A stretch of DNA of 39,475 bases, taken from contig CANQWM010000027.1 in assembly GCA_947627535.1 (NCBI GenBank), positions 1 through 39,475 on the forward strand. Direction: 5' to 3'. Source of the stretch: an uncultured Acetatifactor sp. (GTDB taxonomy: Bacteria > Bacillota > Clostridia > Lachnospirales > Lachnospiraceae). Below the pieces are notes generated by a model. That model was not told the origin of the DNA and searched no databases. It saw nothing but the letters and a program-made list of their open reading frames with translations. Below, piece by piece: positions 6,084 to 14,482 of this stretch. Made by a program: the position numbers and the translations under genes. Position 1 is the stretch's first letter. Every line of letters starts with the position of its first letter.

Positions 6084-8207
6084 TTAGATCAAAGCGTTTG
6101 CGTCCAGGATCAGAGCGATCTCGCCGTCGCCCAGAATGGTAGCGCCGCTGATGAACTTGCACTGTTTCACATACTTTCCAAGGGACTTGATAACGATCTC
6201 CTGCTGGCCGATGAGCTCATCGATCACCAGACCCGCGGTCTTGTCGCCCTTCTTCACGATCACAACGATCAGGTTCTCATCCTCGGAGCGCTTGCTTTCC
6301 ACGTCCAGGACCTGATTCAAGCGGATCAGCGGAATGACATTGCCGCGAAGGTGGATCACCTCCTTGTTCTGCACCAGCTTGATCTCACTGGGCGGAATAT
6401 CCTCCAGCGTCTGGATGGAACCCAGGGAGATGGCATACTTTTCGTCTCCCACCACCACCATCAGCGCCTGAATGATCGCAAGCGTCAGGGGAAGGCGGAT
6501 GGTCCACGTACTTCCCTCTCCCAGCTTGGATTTCACCTCTACCTCGCCGCTTAACGACTCGATCTTGGATTTCACCACGTCAAGACCCACGCCCCGGCCT
6601 GACACATCCGTCACTTTCTTCGCGGTGGAGAAACTGGGCAGGAACAGGAGATCTATGATATCCTTATCCGTCATGTTCGCCGCCTGCTCCGGAGTGATGG
6701 TGCCTCTCTCGATGGCCTTCTCCCGGACAGCCTCCACATCTATGCCGTTGCCGTCGTCGCGGACTTCTATGACAACGTTGTTGCCGTCCTGGTAGGCGTC
6801 CAGGAAAATAGATCCCACAGCGGGCTTGCCGCGCTGCGCCCTGACCTCCGCCGATTCAAGACCGTGATCTGCGGAATTGCGCAGCAGATGCATCAGGGGA
6901 TCGCCGATCTCGTCCACCACGGTACGGTCCAGCTCGGTTTCCTCACCTGACATGTAGAGCTCCATTTTCTTACCCAGCTTTTTGGAAAGGTCCCGGATCA
7001 TCCGCGGGAACTTGTTCACTACGCTCTCAATGGGCACCATGCGGACCTTCATCACGGACTCGTGAAGGTTTGTGGTGACGCTCTCCAGATACTCGATCTG
7101 TTCGTTAAAGCTGCTGTTGCTGCCGCCCGACTGTTCCTGGCTGGAAGTGGATACCAGGGAGTTCTTCGCAATGATCAGCTCGCTGACCAGATTCATCAGC
7201 GCGTCCAGCTTTTCGATATCTACACGGACGGTACGGTTTACCACAGGCTTGGACGCGGCAGGCTTCCTGCCGTCCGTCTTTGCCGTCTGGGCAGCGGGCG
7301 CAGGCGCCGCGGGCTTCTCCACCTTGGGTGCGCTCTGCACCGCCGGCTGTTCCGGCTTCTCCGGTTCCTCGGGTTCCTCAGGTTCCGGAGTCTCTTCCGT
7401 CTCCGCGTTCTTGTTGTTCTCCAGTACCAGCGGTGCGCCCGTCGCCTTCTCGATCTCAGAGACGCTTTCCGCCGCCTTGATCACCGCGTCAAGCTCCGCG
7501 TCGGACAGCACGATCAGGGTGAAATCCCTGTCAAACTTTTCGTCTTCCACATCCTGTGCGCTGGGATCCGACACGATGATCTCGCCGACCTCCTCCACAG
7601 CCTTAAACACCAGGAATGCCCGCGCCGCCTTCAAAATACAGCTTTCCTGAACCAGCACGTTGATCCCATAGACCTTTTTGCCCTGGTTCTGGGCCTCCTT
7701 GATCACGGCGATCTGGGAGCTGTCAAGGCGGATGGAATCCCACTTATTGCCGCCAGGCGCAGCGGATCCCGCCGCGGCAGGCTCCTGTTTTTCAGGTGCC
7801 TTATCCTGCCCCCTGGGCGCCGCGTCCTGGTTCAGAATATCGTTCAGCTGCCGGATAAGCGCCTCGTTATCGTTCGTTCCCTCATCGGCTGAGGACTGAA
7901 TATTGTCGGTATACTCCTCCAGCGCGTCCAGGCACTGGAAAAGGACGTCTATCATCTCGGGCATCACCTTGATGGTGCCGTTGCGCACCTCGGAGAAAAC
8001 ATTCTCCATGTCGTGGGTCAGATTTTGCATCCTCTTGTAACCCATCGTGCCCGCCATGCCTTTCAGCGAATGCGCGGCGCGGAAGATCTCGTTGATCGTG
8101 TCCGCGTTCTCAGGATCGGATTCCAGCTCCAGGATCCTTGTGTTCAGATTTTGCAGATGCTCCTTGGTCTCGTCAAGGAAGATCTCAAGATATTGACTTA
8201 CGTCCAT
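6084..8207 (-). CDS. cheA: Chemotaxis histidine kinase CheA
   Basis: The protein has 707 residues. The P1 Hpt domain carries His46 in FRAAHSLKGMAGTMGY. A CheY-binding P2-like domain lies near 160-270. An acidic/Pro-rich linker (EEPEEPEKPEQP) precedes the dimerisation domain (starting VDIEKLDALMNLVSELII). The HATPase domain has HLLRNSADHGLE (N box), EVRDDGNGID and GRGVGLDVV (G boxes). The CheW-like P5 domain is at the C-terminus. It autophosphorylates and transfers phosphate to CheY and CheB. The start at 8207 (MDVSQYLEIF) was chosen because an upstream in-frame ATG at 8219 directly abuts its AAAGGG, leaving no spacing. Confidence 0.96.
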   Translation of the reverse strand: MDVSQYLEIFLDETKEHLQNLNTRILELESDPENADTINEIFRAAHSLKGMAGTMGYKRMQNLTHDMENVFSEVRNGTIKVMPEMIDVLFQCLDALEEYTDNIQSSADEGTNDNEALIRQLNDILNQDAAPRGQDKAPEKQEPAAAGSAAPGGNKWDSIRLDSSQIAVIKEAQNQGKKVYGINVLVQESCILKAARAFLVFKAVEEVGEIIVSDPSAQDVEDEKFDRDFTLIVLSDAELDAVIKAAESVSEIEKATGAPLVLENNKNAETEETPEPEEPEEPEKPEQPAVQSAPKVEKPAAPAPAAQTAKTDGRKPAASKPVVNRTVRVDIEKLDALMNLVSELIIAKNSLVSTSSQEQSGGSNSSFNEQIEYLESVTTNLHESVMKVRMVPIESVVNKFPRMIRDLSKKLGKKMELYMSGEETELDRTVVDEIGDPLMHLLRNSADHGLESAEVRAQRGKPAVGSIFLDAYQDGNNVVIEVRDDGNGIDVEAVREKAIERGTITPEQAANMTDKDIIDLLFLPSFSTAKKVTDVSGRGVGLDVVKSKIESLSGEVEVKSKLGEGSTWTIRLPLTLAIIQALMVVVGDEKYAISLGSIQTLEDIPPSEIKLVQNKEVIHLRGNVIPLIRLNQVLDVESKRSEDENLIVVIVKKGDKTAGLVIDELIGQQEIVIKSLGKYVKQCKFISGATILGDGEIALILDANALI

Positions 8208-8242
8208 ACTTATACCCATCCCTTTCTTCTTTGTTGCAGACT

Positions 8243-9322
8243 TTACGCCTTTATCCCTACGTTCAGGGCAATCTCCTGGGCGAGCTGGTCCAGCGGCACG
8301 ATCTGATCGGAGAATCCGGCGTTGACCACATTCTTCGGCATGCCATATACCACACAGGTCTCCTGATTCTGCGCGATCACATGGACCTTCTTTTTCTCCC
8401 TGAGATTTCTGATTCCCTCTGTGCCGTCGGCGCCCATCCCCGTCATTACAACGCAGACGATCTCGTCGAAGCAGCTGTCAGCGAGAGATTCATACATATA
8501 GTTTGCACAGGGCTTTACGCCCTCCCTGCTGGGCTCATCCGTGTAGTGGATCGTGTACCTGCCGCCGCACATCTTTACGTTCATGTGCATACCGCCCATG
8601 GACACATACACCGTTCCCTTCTGCAGCTCGTCACCCTCCTGAGCCTCCTTCACCTTGATCTGGCTCAGTTCGTTTAAGCGCTCCGCCAGGGAAGCGGTAA
8701 ACCCTTTCGGCATGTGCTGTACCAGAAGCACCGGAGCGTCCAGATCCGCCGGGAGCATGGGGATCACCGACTGCAGCGCCTTTGGCCCGCCCGTGGAGCT
8801 TGCGATTGCCACGATCCTTGACCCTGCGGTCCTTCTGCTGGACATTTTTGCCAGCGAGGCCACACGTTCCACAGCCCGGCTGCTCTCCTGAACACGGTTC
8901 GGCAGTGAAAACCTTACCGGCCGGCTGTTCGCCACCGCGTCCAGCGTCCGGAGGAATCTCTCCTTGAAATCCTCCACCCTGCAGTCCATGGCGGTGTCAG
9001 GCTTATGTACGAAATCGAGAGCTCCAAGTTCCAGCGCATCGAGAGTGGTCTTGGCGCCTTCCTTTGTGTCTGTGCTGGCCATCATCACCTTCGCGTCGAT
9101 CTTATACTTGCGCAGCTCCTCCAGAAGCTGCAGGCCGTTCATCTTCGGCATGTTCACATCCAGAACAACCGCGTCGTACCGGTTCCTGCTCAGCAGATCG
9201 AAAGCCTCCAGACCATTCGTTGCCCTGTCGGCAACCTGAAATCTCTCATCAGTCTCAATTATATCACACAGGACCCTTCTCATGAGTGCAGAGTCATCAA
9301 CAACCAAAATTTTTTTCACCAT
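8243..9322 (-). CDS. cheB: Chemoreceptor methylesterase/glutaminase CheB
   Basis: The protein has 359 residues. The N-terminal receiver has the acidic pair D9/D10 and phosphoacceptor Asp55 in VVLDVNMPK, with KP at about 107-108. After a linker, the methylesterase domain has Ser176 in IASSTGGP, His203 in VQHMPKGF and the late MTGMGADG motif with the catalytic Asp. It removes methyl groups from receptors when phosphorylated by CheA. The start overlaps the stop of the preceding PilZ gene (TGATG), indicating translational coupling. The partner methyltransferase CheR is not in this window. Confidence 0.96.
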   Translation of the reverse strand: MVKKILVVDDSALMRRVLCDIIETDERFQVADRATNGLEAFDLLSRNRYDAVVLDVNMPKMNGLQLLEELRKYKIDAKVMMASTDTKEGAKTTLDALELGALDFVHKPDTAMDCRVEDFKERFLRTLDAVANSRPVRFSLPNRVQESSRAVERVASLAKMSSRRTAGSRIVAIASSTGGPKALQSVIPMLPADLDAPVLLVQHMPKGFTASLAERLNELSQIKVKEAQEGDELQKGTVYVSMGGMHMNVKMCGGRYTIHYTDEPSREGVKPCANYMYESLADSCFDEIVCVVMTGMGADGTEGIRNLREKKKVHVIAQNQETCVVYGMPKNVVNAGFSDQIVPLDQLAQEIALNVGIKA

Positions 9323-10050
9323 CAGTCTAATAATTCCTTTCTCCTGTTTTTTCTCTCCTCTTGAAAAATATATTTTATGATCTCTTCCCGTGTTTTCCTG
9401 TTCATGTCATAATACTGAACCCTGTGTTCAAACGTACCCTTCCGGTTCTCAAGCTCCCTGACGCTCAGCACCTTCCCGATGATCTCATACATTTTCATCT
9501 CGCCGTCGATCTGCAGCTCATAATTGATATACAGCATACTTTCCGGCTCGTACCTCTGGCTGGAGATAAACCGCAGCCCGCCGCCGCTGATATCAACGAT
9601 CACGCTCTGCTTCAGAGGCAGCCCCGGCGTCAGCGTATAGGGCAGATTCTTTTCCACCGCCTGAAGCTCCTCCTCCTGAAGATTTCTGGCGCACATCTGC
9701 AGCGCGCAGCTGAAACGGTAATATTCTCTTCTCTGATATTTTCTCAGATTGCTGACCAGCTCCACCTGAAGCAGATAGACATTGCTGCTCTTATAGCGGT
9801 CCGTAACCCGCACCAGACACTGGTACAAGCTGTTTTCCTGATAGACCACAAGATCAAATTCGCTGTCCACCGGAAGCAGGATCAGTTTTGTCTTCTCCAT
9901 GGGCATCAGAATCTCCAGGGTGTCTTCCGACAGGATATCATAGACCTTGCTGACGTAAACCTTTTTCCCGGCCTCCTCGTCGCTTTCTCCCATCCGCTCA
10001 ATCGGCATGATCTCAACCTTGCTGCCTGCGGAAATAAATTTCGATAACAT
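9322..10050 (-). CDS. ycgR: Flagellar brake protein, YcgR-type with PilZ c-di-GMP domain
   Basis: The protein has 242 residues. An N-terminal YcgR-like beta domain (about 5-100) leads into a PilZ domain with the c-di-GMP binding motifs RREYYR (Arg108 and Arg112 fit RxxxR) and DISGGG (153-158, fitting D/NxSxxG). With c-di-GMP bound, such proteins slow or block the motor or stator. GAGGGAACAAT precedes the ATG at 10050. It lies 18 nt after flhG and overlaps cheB by one base. This placement between flhG and cheB is common in Clostridia, whereas Bacillus keeps ycgR/dgrA elsewhere. Confidence 0.92.
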   Translation of the reverse strand: MLSKFISAGSKVEIMPIERMGESDEEAGKKVYVSKVYDILSEDTLEILMPMEKTKLILLPVDSEFDLVVYQENSLYQCLVRVTDRYKSSNVYLLQVELVSNLRKYQRREYYRFSCALQMCARNLQEEELQAVEKNLPYTLTPGLPLKQSVIVDISGGGLRFISSQRYEPESMLYINYELQIDGEMKMYEIIGKVLSVRELENRKGTFEHRVQYYDMNRKTREEIIKYIFQEERKNRRKELLD

Positions 10051-10068
10051 ATTGTTCCCTCGCTGCTT

Positions 10069-10941
10069 TTACTTTCTTCCTGATATAATGTAAGAGAAAA
10101 AGGCCGCCATTCCCCGTCTCGGCTGACGCTCGGTTTCTTCCTTCCCCATAAGCCTGTTCGCGATCCGCTCATAAGCCGCCGTGGACTTCGCTCCGGGATT
10201 TTCCAGCGAAACCGGCACCTGCTGCATCACAGCCCTGGACAGCTGGGGATCCTCCGGGACGCATCCCAGATAGATCATCGGGATCTTCAGATACCGTTCC
10301 ACCACCGCGTTCAGCTTGCGGAAAAGCACTTCCCCCTCTTCCTCCCTGTGCACCCGGTTGGCGATCATCTTCACCTTTGAGGCGTCCTCGTCAAACCTGG
10401 GGTGGCGGTACAGCGCCTTGAGCAGAGAGTAGGAATCCGTGATCGACGTGGGCTCCGGCGTTGTAACCAGAAGAATTTCCCCGCTGGCCACCAGAAACTC
10501 CAGCACGGCGTCGGAAATCCCGGCCCCTGTGTCCACGATGATAATGTCCGCTATGGCGTCCAGCTGAACCAGATTCTGTATGATATATTTCAGGTATTCC
10601 TGTTTCAGATTTGACATTCCCGCGATTCCGCTCCCGCCGGAGATAAAGCCGACCTCCATCGGCCCCCAGGTGATAATGTCACGAATGTTCTTCCCCTGGT
10701 AGATCAGATCGCAGAGATTGTGCTTCGGCACCGTTCCGAACATGATCTCAATATTCGCGAGCCCGAAATCCGCGTCCAGTATGATGACCCGCTTTCCCAT
10801 CTTCCGGAACTGTATTGCAAGGTTGATGGAAGTGTTGGATTTTCCCACGCCCCCCTTGCCGCTGGTGACCGTAATGACACGGGCCAGAGGTCTCGCCTGT
10901 TCACTTGCTTTTAAGATCCGTAATTGTTCCGCCTGATCCAT
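10069..10941 (-). CDS. flhG: MinD-like ATPase FlhG (flagellar number regulator)
   Basis: The protein has 290 residues. The N-terminal DQAEQLR (residues 2-8) matches the DQAxxLR motif with which FlhG activates the FlhF GTPase. The deviant Walker A is TSGKGGVGKSN (about 26-36), the A' region is DADFGLANIE, and Walker B is IIIVDTGAG. A C-terminal amphipathic region (AAFFSYIISG) could be the membrane-targeting helix. It regulates flagellar number and C-ring assembly together with FlhF, which is encoded just upstream with a 14-nt gap. AAGGAGG stands 6 nt before the ATG. Confidence 0.95.
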   Translation of the reverse strand: MDQAEQLRILKASEQARPLARVITVTSGKGGVGKSNTSINLAIQFRKMGKRVIILDADFGLANIEIMFGTVPKHNLCDLIYQGKNIRDIITWGPMEVGFISGGSGIAGMSNLKQEYLKYIIQNLVQLDAIADIIIVDTGAGISDAVLEFLVASGEILLVTTPEPTSITDSYSLLKALYRHPRFDEDASKVKMIANRVHREEEGEVLFRKLNAVVERYLKIPMIYLGCVPEDPQLSRAVMQQVPVSLENPGAKSTAAYERIANRLMGKEETERQPRRGMAAFFSYIISGRK

Positions 10942-10955
10942 GCCTTACCTCCTTG

Positions 10956-12203
10956 TCAGTGTCTGATGCTCAACAATTGTTTCACTGCCTTCTGCGGATT
11001 AAAAAGTTCGATATCGTCCGGCACATTCTGGCCATTCGTCACAAACGCAATAGGCGTGTCGGTAAACAGCTTTATATTCATCAGGTTGCCGTACGCCCCC
11101 GTTTCGTCCAGCTTCGTGAAGATAAGCTGATAGTCCGTGATCTCCTGGTAGCTGGATGCGATTTTCTGAAGATCCCGGTACTTCGTGGCCGCGGACAGCA
11201 CGAGAAACACCTGATATTCCGCTTTCCCTGCCACCATCCGGAGCATCTGCTTCATATCCTCCAGCTTCTCCTCGTTCTGGTGGGAATGGCCAGCGGTATC
11301 CACAAAAATATAGTCAAAATCATGAAGCTCCTCGATGGCCGCGCAGGCTTCCTCGCCGGTGTAGACCACCCGGAAGGGCACCTCCAGAATATTGGCGTAG
11401 GTGCGCAGCTGCTCCGCCGCCGCGATCCGGTAGGTGTCCGACGTCAGAAGGGCTACCTTTTTCTTCTCATCCACGGTAAATCTGCTGGCGATCTTGGCGA
11501 TGGTGGTGGTCTTACCCACCCCCGTAGGCCCCATGAACAGAATAACCCTGGGACCCTTTTCCGCAGGCAGAATCCCTGTGGCTTTTCCGAACTTCAGGAT
11601 CATCTTCTGATATACATTGGCGAGGATAAAATCGATGGGCACATCCGGTTTTTCCGGCTTTTCGGCCTCCGCGATGATCTGGTTGGCGTACTTTTCATCC
11701 ACCTCGTTCTCCAGCATTGTATTGTACAGAAGCCTTATAAACTTTTCCTGCTCCGTAGGCTCCTGCTTTACAGGCTCTTTTTCCGCGGCATCCTCCTTCG
11801 CCGGGATCTCCTCCCTGTGCTCGGCCTGTTCGCTCTTTGTATTCTCCTCCTGCTGCAGTCTGTTCACCAGAAGAGTCTGCAGACTGTCCAGCTTCTTTTC
11901 GATATTTCTGGAGCTTTCCGCCATCAGGCTTGAGGCGTTCCGCACCGCCTGGGCTTCCGTCTGGGCGCCGGGCGCGGAGGGCTCCGCCTCCTGTCTCTGT
12001 GCCGGCCGTTTCACCGTCTTAAGGCCCTCCCTGTCTTCCTCCAGGGCCACGGTGACCTCCACCTGTCTGGCGCCGAAGAATCCCGCGATTCCCTTCTTCT
12101 TCACCGTCCTGACATTCATGGTCACAATGCCGTTCCCCAGTTCCTTCCTTGCGGCCTCAAGAGCCTCTTCTTCCGTTTTTCCCACAAATTTTTTAATGAT
12201 CAT
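10956..12203 (-). CDS. flhF: SRP-type GTPase FlhF (flagellar placement)
   Basis: The protein has 415 residues. The N-terminal B domain opens MIIKKFVGKTEEEALEAARK. A Gln/Glu-rich linker (about 60-150) follows, and then the NG domain with G1 GPTGVGKTTTIAKIA, DTYRIAAAEQLRTYA, G3 DTAGHS and G4 TKLDETG. FlhF sets the site of flagellar assembly at the membrane, as a partner of FlhG. The ATG overlaps the flhA stop by one base (TAATG), which couples the two genes. All GTPase motifs are intact. Confidence 0.96.
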   Translation of the reverse strand: MIIKKFVGKTEEEALEAARKELGNGIVTMNVRTVKKKGIAGFFGARQVEVTVALEEDREGLKTVKRPAQRQEAEPSAPGAQTEAQAVRNASSLMAESSRNIEKKLDSLQTLLVNRLQQEENTKSEQAEHREEIPAKEDAAEKEPVKQEPTEQEKFIRLLYNTMLENEVDEKYANQIIAEAEKPEKPDVPIDFILANVYQKMILKFGKATGILPAEKGPRVILFMGPTGVGKTTTIAKIASRFTVDEKKKVALLTSDTYRIAAAEQLRTYANILEVPFRVVYTGEEACAAIEELHDFDYIFVDTAGHSHQNEEKLEDMKQMLRMVAGKAEYQVFLVLSAATKYRDLQKIASSYQEITDYQLIFTKLDETGAYGNLMNIKLFTDTPIAFVTNGQNVPDDIELFNPQKAVKQLLSIRH

Positions 12204-14251
12204 TATGCCGTCACCATCCCTACCGACTGTAACTCTACATTCGATTCCACTTCATTATATGAAATTACGATCAGATCCTTATAATAATCCTCTGTCAGTC
12301 GCTTGAAATATATCCGTACGATGGGGGAAGTAATGATGATGGGGCTCTTCCCCAGGTCTTCCAGCTTTTTGATTTCCCTGCCGACGGAATCGATAATGGC
12401 CCTGGACCGGCTGGGATCCAGATTGAGGAACGCGCCGCTCTCTGTCTGCTTCACGCTGCCCATGATCTCCTGCTCGATCTTCGGATCCAGCGTCACCACG
12501 TTCGTGGTCTCATGGGGCGGGAAAAACTTGGTGGAAATAGCGCGTTTCAGGCTCTGGCGCACATACTCGGTAAGGATATCCGAATCTCTGGTGGTGGGCG
12601 CATAGTCCGCAAGCGTCTCCATGATCGTCAGCAGATCCCGGATGGATATGCCCTCCTTCAGCAGATTCTGAAGAACCTTCTGGATCTCGCCAAGCCCAAG
12701 GAGCTTCGGAACCAGTTCTTCCACCAGAGAAGGATTGGTCTCCTTCATGTTGTTGACCAGATTCTGTACATCCTGCCGGGTCAGCAGCTCGGAAATATAC
12801 TGTCTTATGATCTCCGTCAAGTGCGTGGCGATAATAGAAGGCGGATCCACCACCGTATAGCCCAGGCTCTCCGCGCGCTCCCTCTGGCTCTCCGTGATCC
12901 AGATGGCAGGCAGGTGGAAAGAGGGCTCAAAGGTGGGAATGCCCGTGATCTCCTCCTCCACATAGCCGGGGTTCATGGCCATATAATGGTCAAAGAGGAT
13001 CTCCCCCTCACTGACCTGTATGCCTTTGATCTTAATAATATACTGGTTTGGATTTAACTGTATGTTATCCCGCAGTCGGATAATAGGCACCACGGTTCCA
13101 AGCTCCAGCGCGATCTGTCTTCTGATCATGACCACGCGGTCCAGCAGATCGCCGCCCTGGTTTACATCCGCCAGGGGGATAATGCCATAACCAAACTCCA
13201 GCTCGATGGGATCCACCTGCAGGAGACTGTTTACATTTTCAGGCTGCCGGATCTCTTCCGCGGCCGCCTCTTCCGTGTCCACTTCCGTCTCGATCTGGGC
13301 GGTCTCAAGGTTGCCCGCGATCATCCTGCCTCCCACCACGAACAGCATCCCCATGCCAAGGAACAGAATGGTGTTCAGCTCCGTCATAATGCCGAGAAAA
13401 GCCAGCGTCCCGCCTACAAGGTACATGACCTTCGGCACGCCGAACATCTGCTTGATGATGGCGGGGCCAAAGTCCGCCTGCTTGCTGCCCTTTGTCACCA
13501 GAATACCTGTTGACAGGGAGATCAGCAGGGAAGGAATCTGGCTCACCAGACCGTCGCCGATGGTAAGGATCCCATAGTTCTCCAGTGCGCCCGAGGCGTC
13601 CATTCCCATCCGCAGAATCCCCATGGCAAGGCCGCCCACCAGGTTTACCGCCGTCAGGAGAAGTCCGGCCACGGCGTCTCCTTTTACGTACTTTACGGCA
13701 CCGTCCATGGAACCGAAGAAGCTGGACTCCAGCTGGATCTTTTCCCGCCTGTTCTTTGCTTCCTTGTCGTCGATGACGCCGGTGTTTAAATCCGCGTCGA
13801 TGGCCATCTGCTTACCGGGCATTGCGTCCAGGGTAAACCTTGCCGTCACCTCAGCCACACGCTCGGAACCTTTGTTGATCACGAGAAACTGGATCATAAT
13901 CAAAATAATAAAGATAATGGCGCCCACAATCAGGTCGCCCCCGCCCACAAACTGTCCGAATGTCCTTACCACGTTTCCCGAAGTGCCCGTGGTCAGGATC
14001 AGCCTGGTTGACGAAACGTTCATCGCCAGCCGGAATATGGTGGTAAACAAAAGGATCGTGGGAAAGTAGGAAAGATCCAGCACCTCCTGGGTAAACATGC
14101 ACACAAAAAGAATGGTGAAGGACACGGCAATGTTCAACGCCATGAACACATCCAGGAGCACGGCAGGAAGCGGCACGATCAGCATGATAAACGCCGTCAG
14201 GATATAAACAGCAACAAGCGCATCCGCCTTCTGAAGCCTTGCAAAATTCAT
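12203..14251 (-). CDS. flhA: Flagellar export gate protein FlhA
   Basis: The protein has 682 residues from the preferred start. Eight predicted membrane helices lie in residues about 10-310, with the conserved FHIPEP-like cytoplasmic loop (RFTLDAMPGKQMAIDADLN). The large cytoplasmic domain for chaperone and substrate docking follows. FlhA is the central channel and gate of the flagellar type III secretion system. The start at 14251 (MNFARLQKAD) is preferred because AAAGGAGG lies 8 nt upstream. An in-frame extension to 14308 would run into the non-coding repeats upstream. It is separated from flhB by a 231-bp repeat/hairpin block, unlike most junctions in this operon. Confidence 0.96.
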   Translation of the reverse strand: MNFARLQKADALVAVYILTAFIMLIVPLPAVLLDVFMALNIAVSFTILFVCMFTQEVLDLSYFPTILLFTTIFRLAMNVSSTRLILTTGTSGNVVRTFGQFVGGGDLIVGAIIFIILIMIQFLVINKGSERVAEVTARFTLDAMPGKQMAIDADLNTGVIDDKEAKNRREKIQLESSFFGSMDGAVKYVKGDAVAGLLLTAVNLVGGLAMGILRMGMDASGALENYGILTIGDGLVSQIPSLLISLSTGILVTKGSKQADFGPAIIKQMFGVPKVMYLVGGTLAFLGIMTELNTILFLGMGMLFVVGGRMIAGNLETAQIETEVDTEEAAAEEIRQPENVNSLLQVDPIELEFGYGIIPLADVNQGGDLLDRVVMIRRQIALELGTVVPIIRLRDNIQLNPNQYIIKIKGIQVSEGEILFDHYMAMNPGYVEEEITGIPTFEPSFHLPAIWITESQRERAESLGYTVVDPPSIIATHLTEIIRQYISELLTRQDVQNLVNNMKETNPSLVEELVPKLLGLGEIQKVLQNLLKEGISIRDLLTIMETLADYAPTTRDSDILTEYVRQSLKRAISTKFFPPHETTNVVTLDPKIEQEIMGSVKQTESGAFLNLDPSRSRAIIDSVGREIKKLEDLGKSPIIITSPIVRIYFKRLTEDYYKDLIVISYNEVESNVELQSVGMVTA

Positions 14252-14287
14252 ATGCCCTTCCTCCTTTCCCTCTTCCTCAATCCGCCC

Positions 14288-14406
14288 ATCCCGAGCCGCC
14301 CCAACCATCCGAAAAACTGCGGCCCTTTATCCCGAGCCGCCCCAACCGTCCGAAGAAGCTATGCCCTTTCCATCCCGAGCTGCCCCAACCGTCCGAAGAA
14401 GCGCAT
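14288..14406. repeat. Intergenic 41-43 bp direct repeat, three copies
   Basis: Three diverged copies of a unit beginning ATCCCGAGCCGCCCCAACC start near 14288, 14329 and 14372, with spacings of 41 and 43 bp. The units end in a GAAGAAGC/GAAAAACTG-type segment. They lie between flhB and the flhA ribosome binding site. Because the spacing is not a constant multiple of three, no reading frame is preserved and I take them as non-coding. Confidence 0.75.
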
Positions 14407-14422
14407 GACAATGCGCTTCTTC
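14395..14422. repeat. Perfect 12-bp hairpin in the flhB-flhA gap
   Basis: GAAGAAGCGCAT (14395-14406) and its exact complement (14411-14422) enclose a 4-nt loop, GACA. No T-run follows on either strand, so it is not an obvious terminator. It could stabilise or punctuate the polycistronic mRNA. Confidence 0.8.
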
Positions 14423-14424
14423 AC

Positions 14425-14482
14425 AGGTATGATAGTTGTTCTTAGCCTGTGTCCTCCACAGGCTTAGAACAACTTCATACCT
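14425..14482. repeat. Long imperfect hairpin directly after the flhB stop codon
   Basis: The core arms are 14435-14451 and 14457-14473 (17 bp, one mismatch, 5-nt loop TCCTC). The pairing extends outwards as AGGTATGATA against TTCATACCT with one bulge, so almost all of 14425-14482 folds on itself. It begins immediately after the flhB stop at 14483-14485. The size and near-symmetry suggest a dispersed palindromic element rather than a terminator, as there is no T-run. Confidence 0.75.

Noticed and set aside
14239..14467. Small plus-strand proteins in the flhB-flhA gap
   Set aside because: They arise from tandem repeats and hairpins. There is no ribosome binding site, and frames shift between repeat copies.
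14395..14482. Terminator after flhB
   Set aside because: The hairpins are strong, but neither is followed by a T-run on the minus strand, and flhA must be expressed with flhB.
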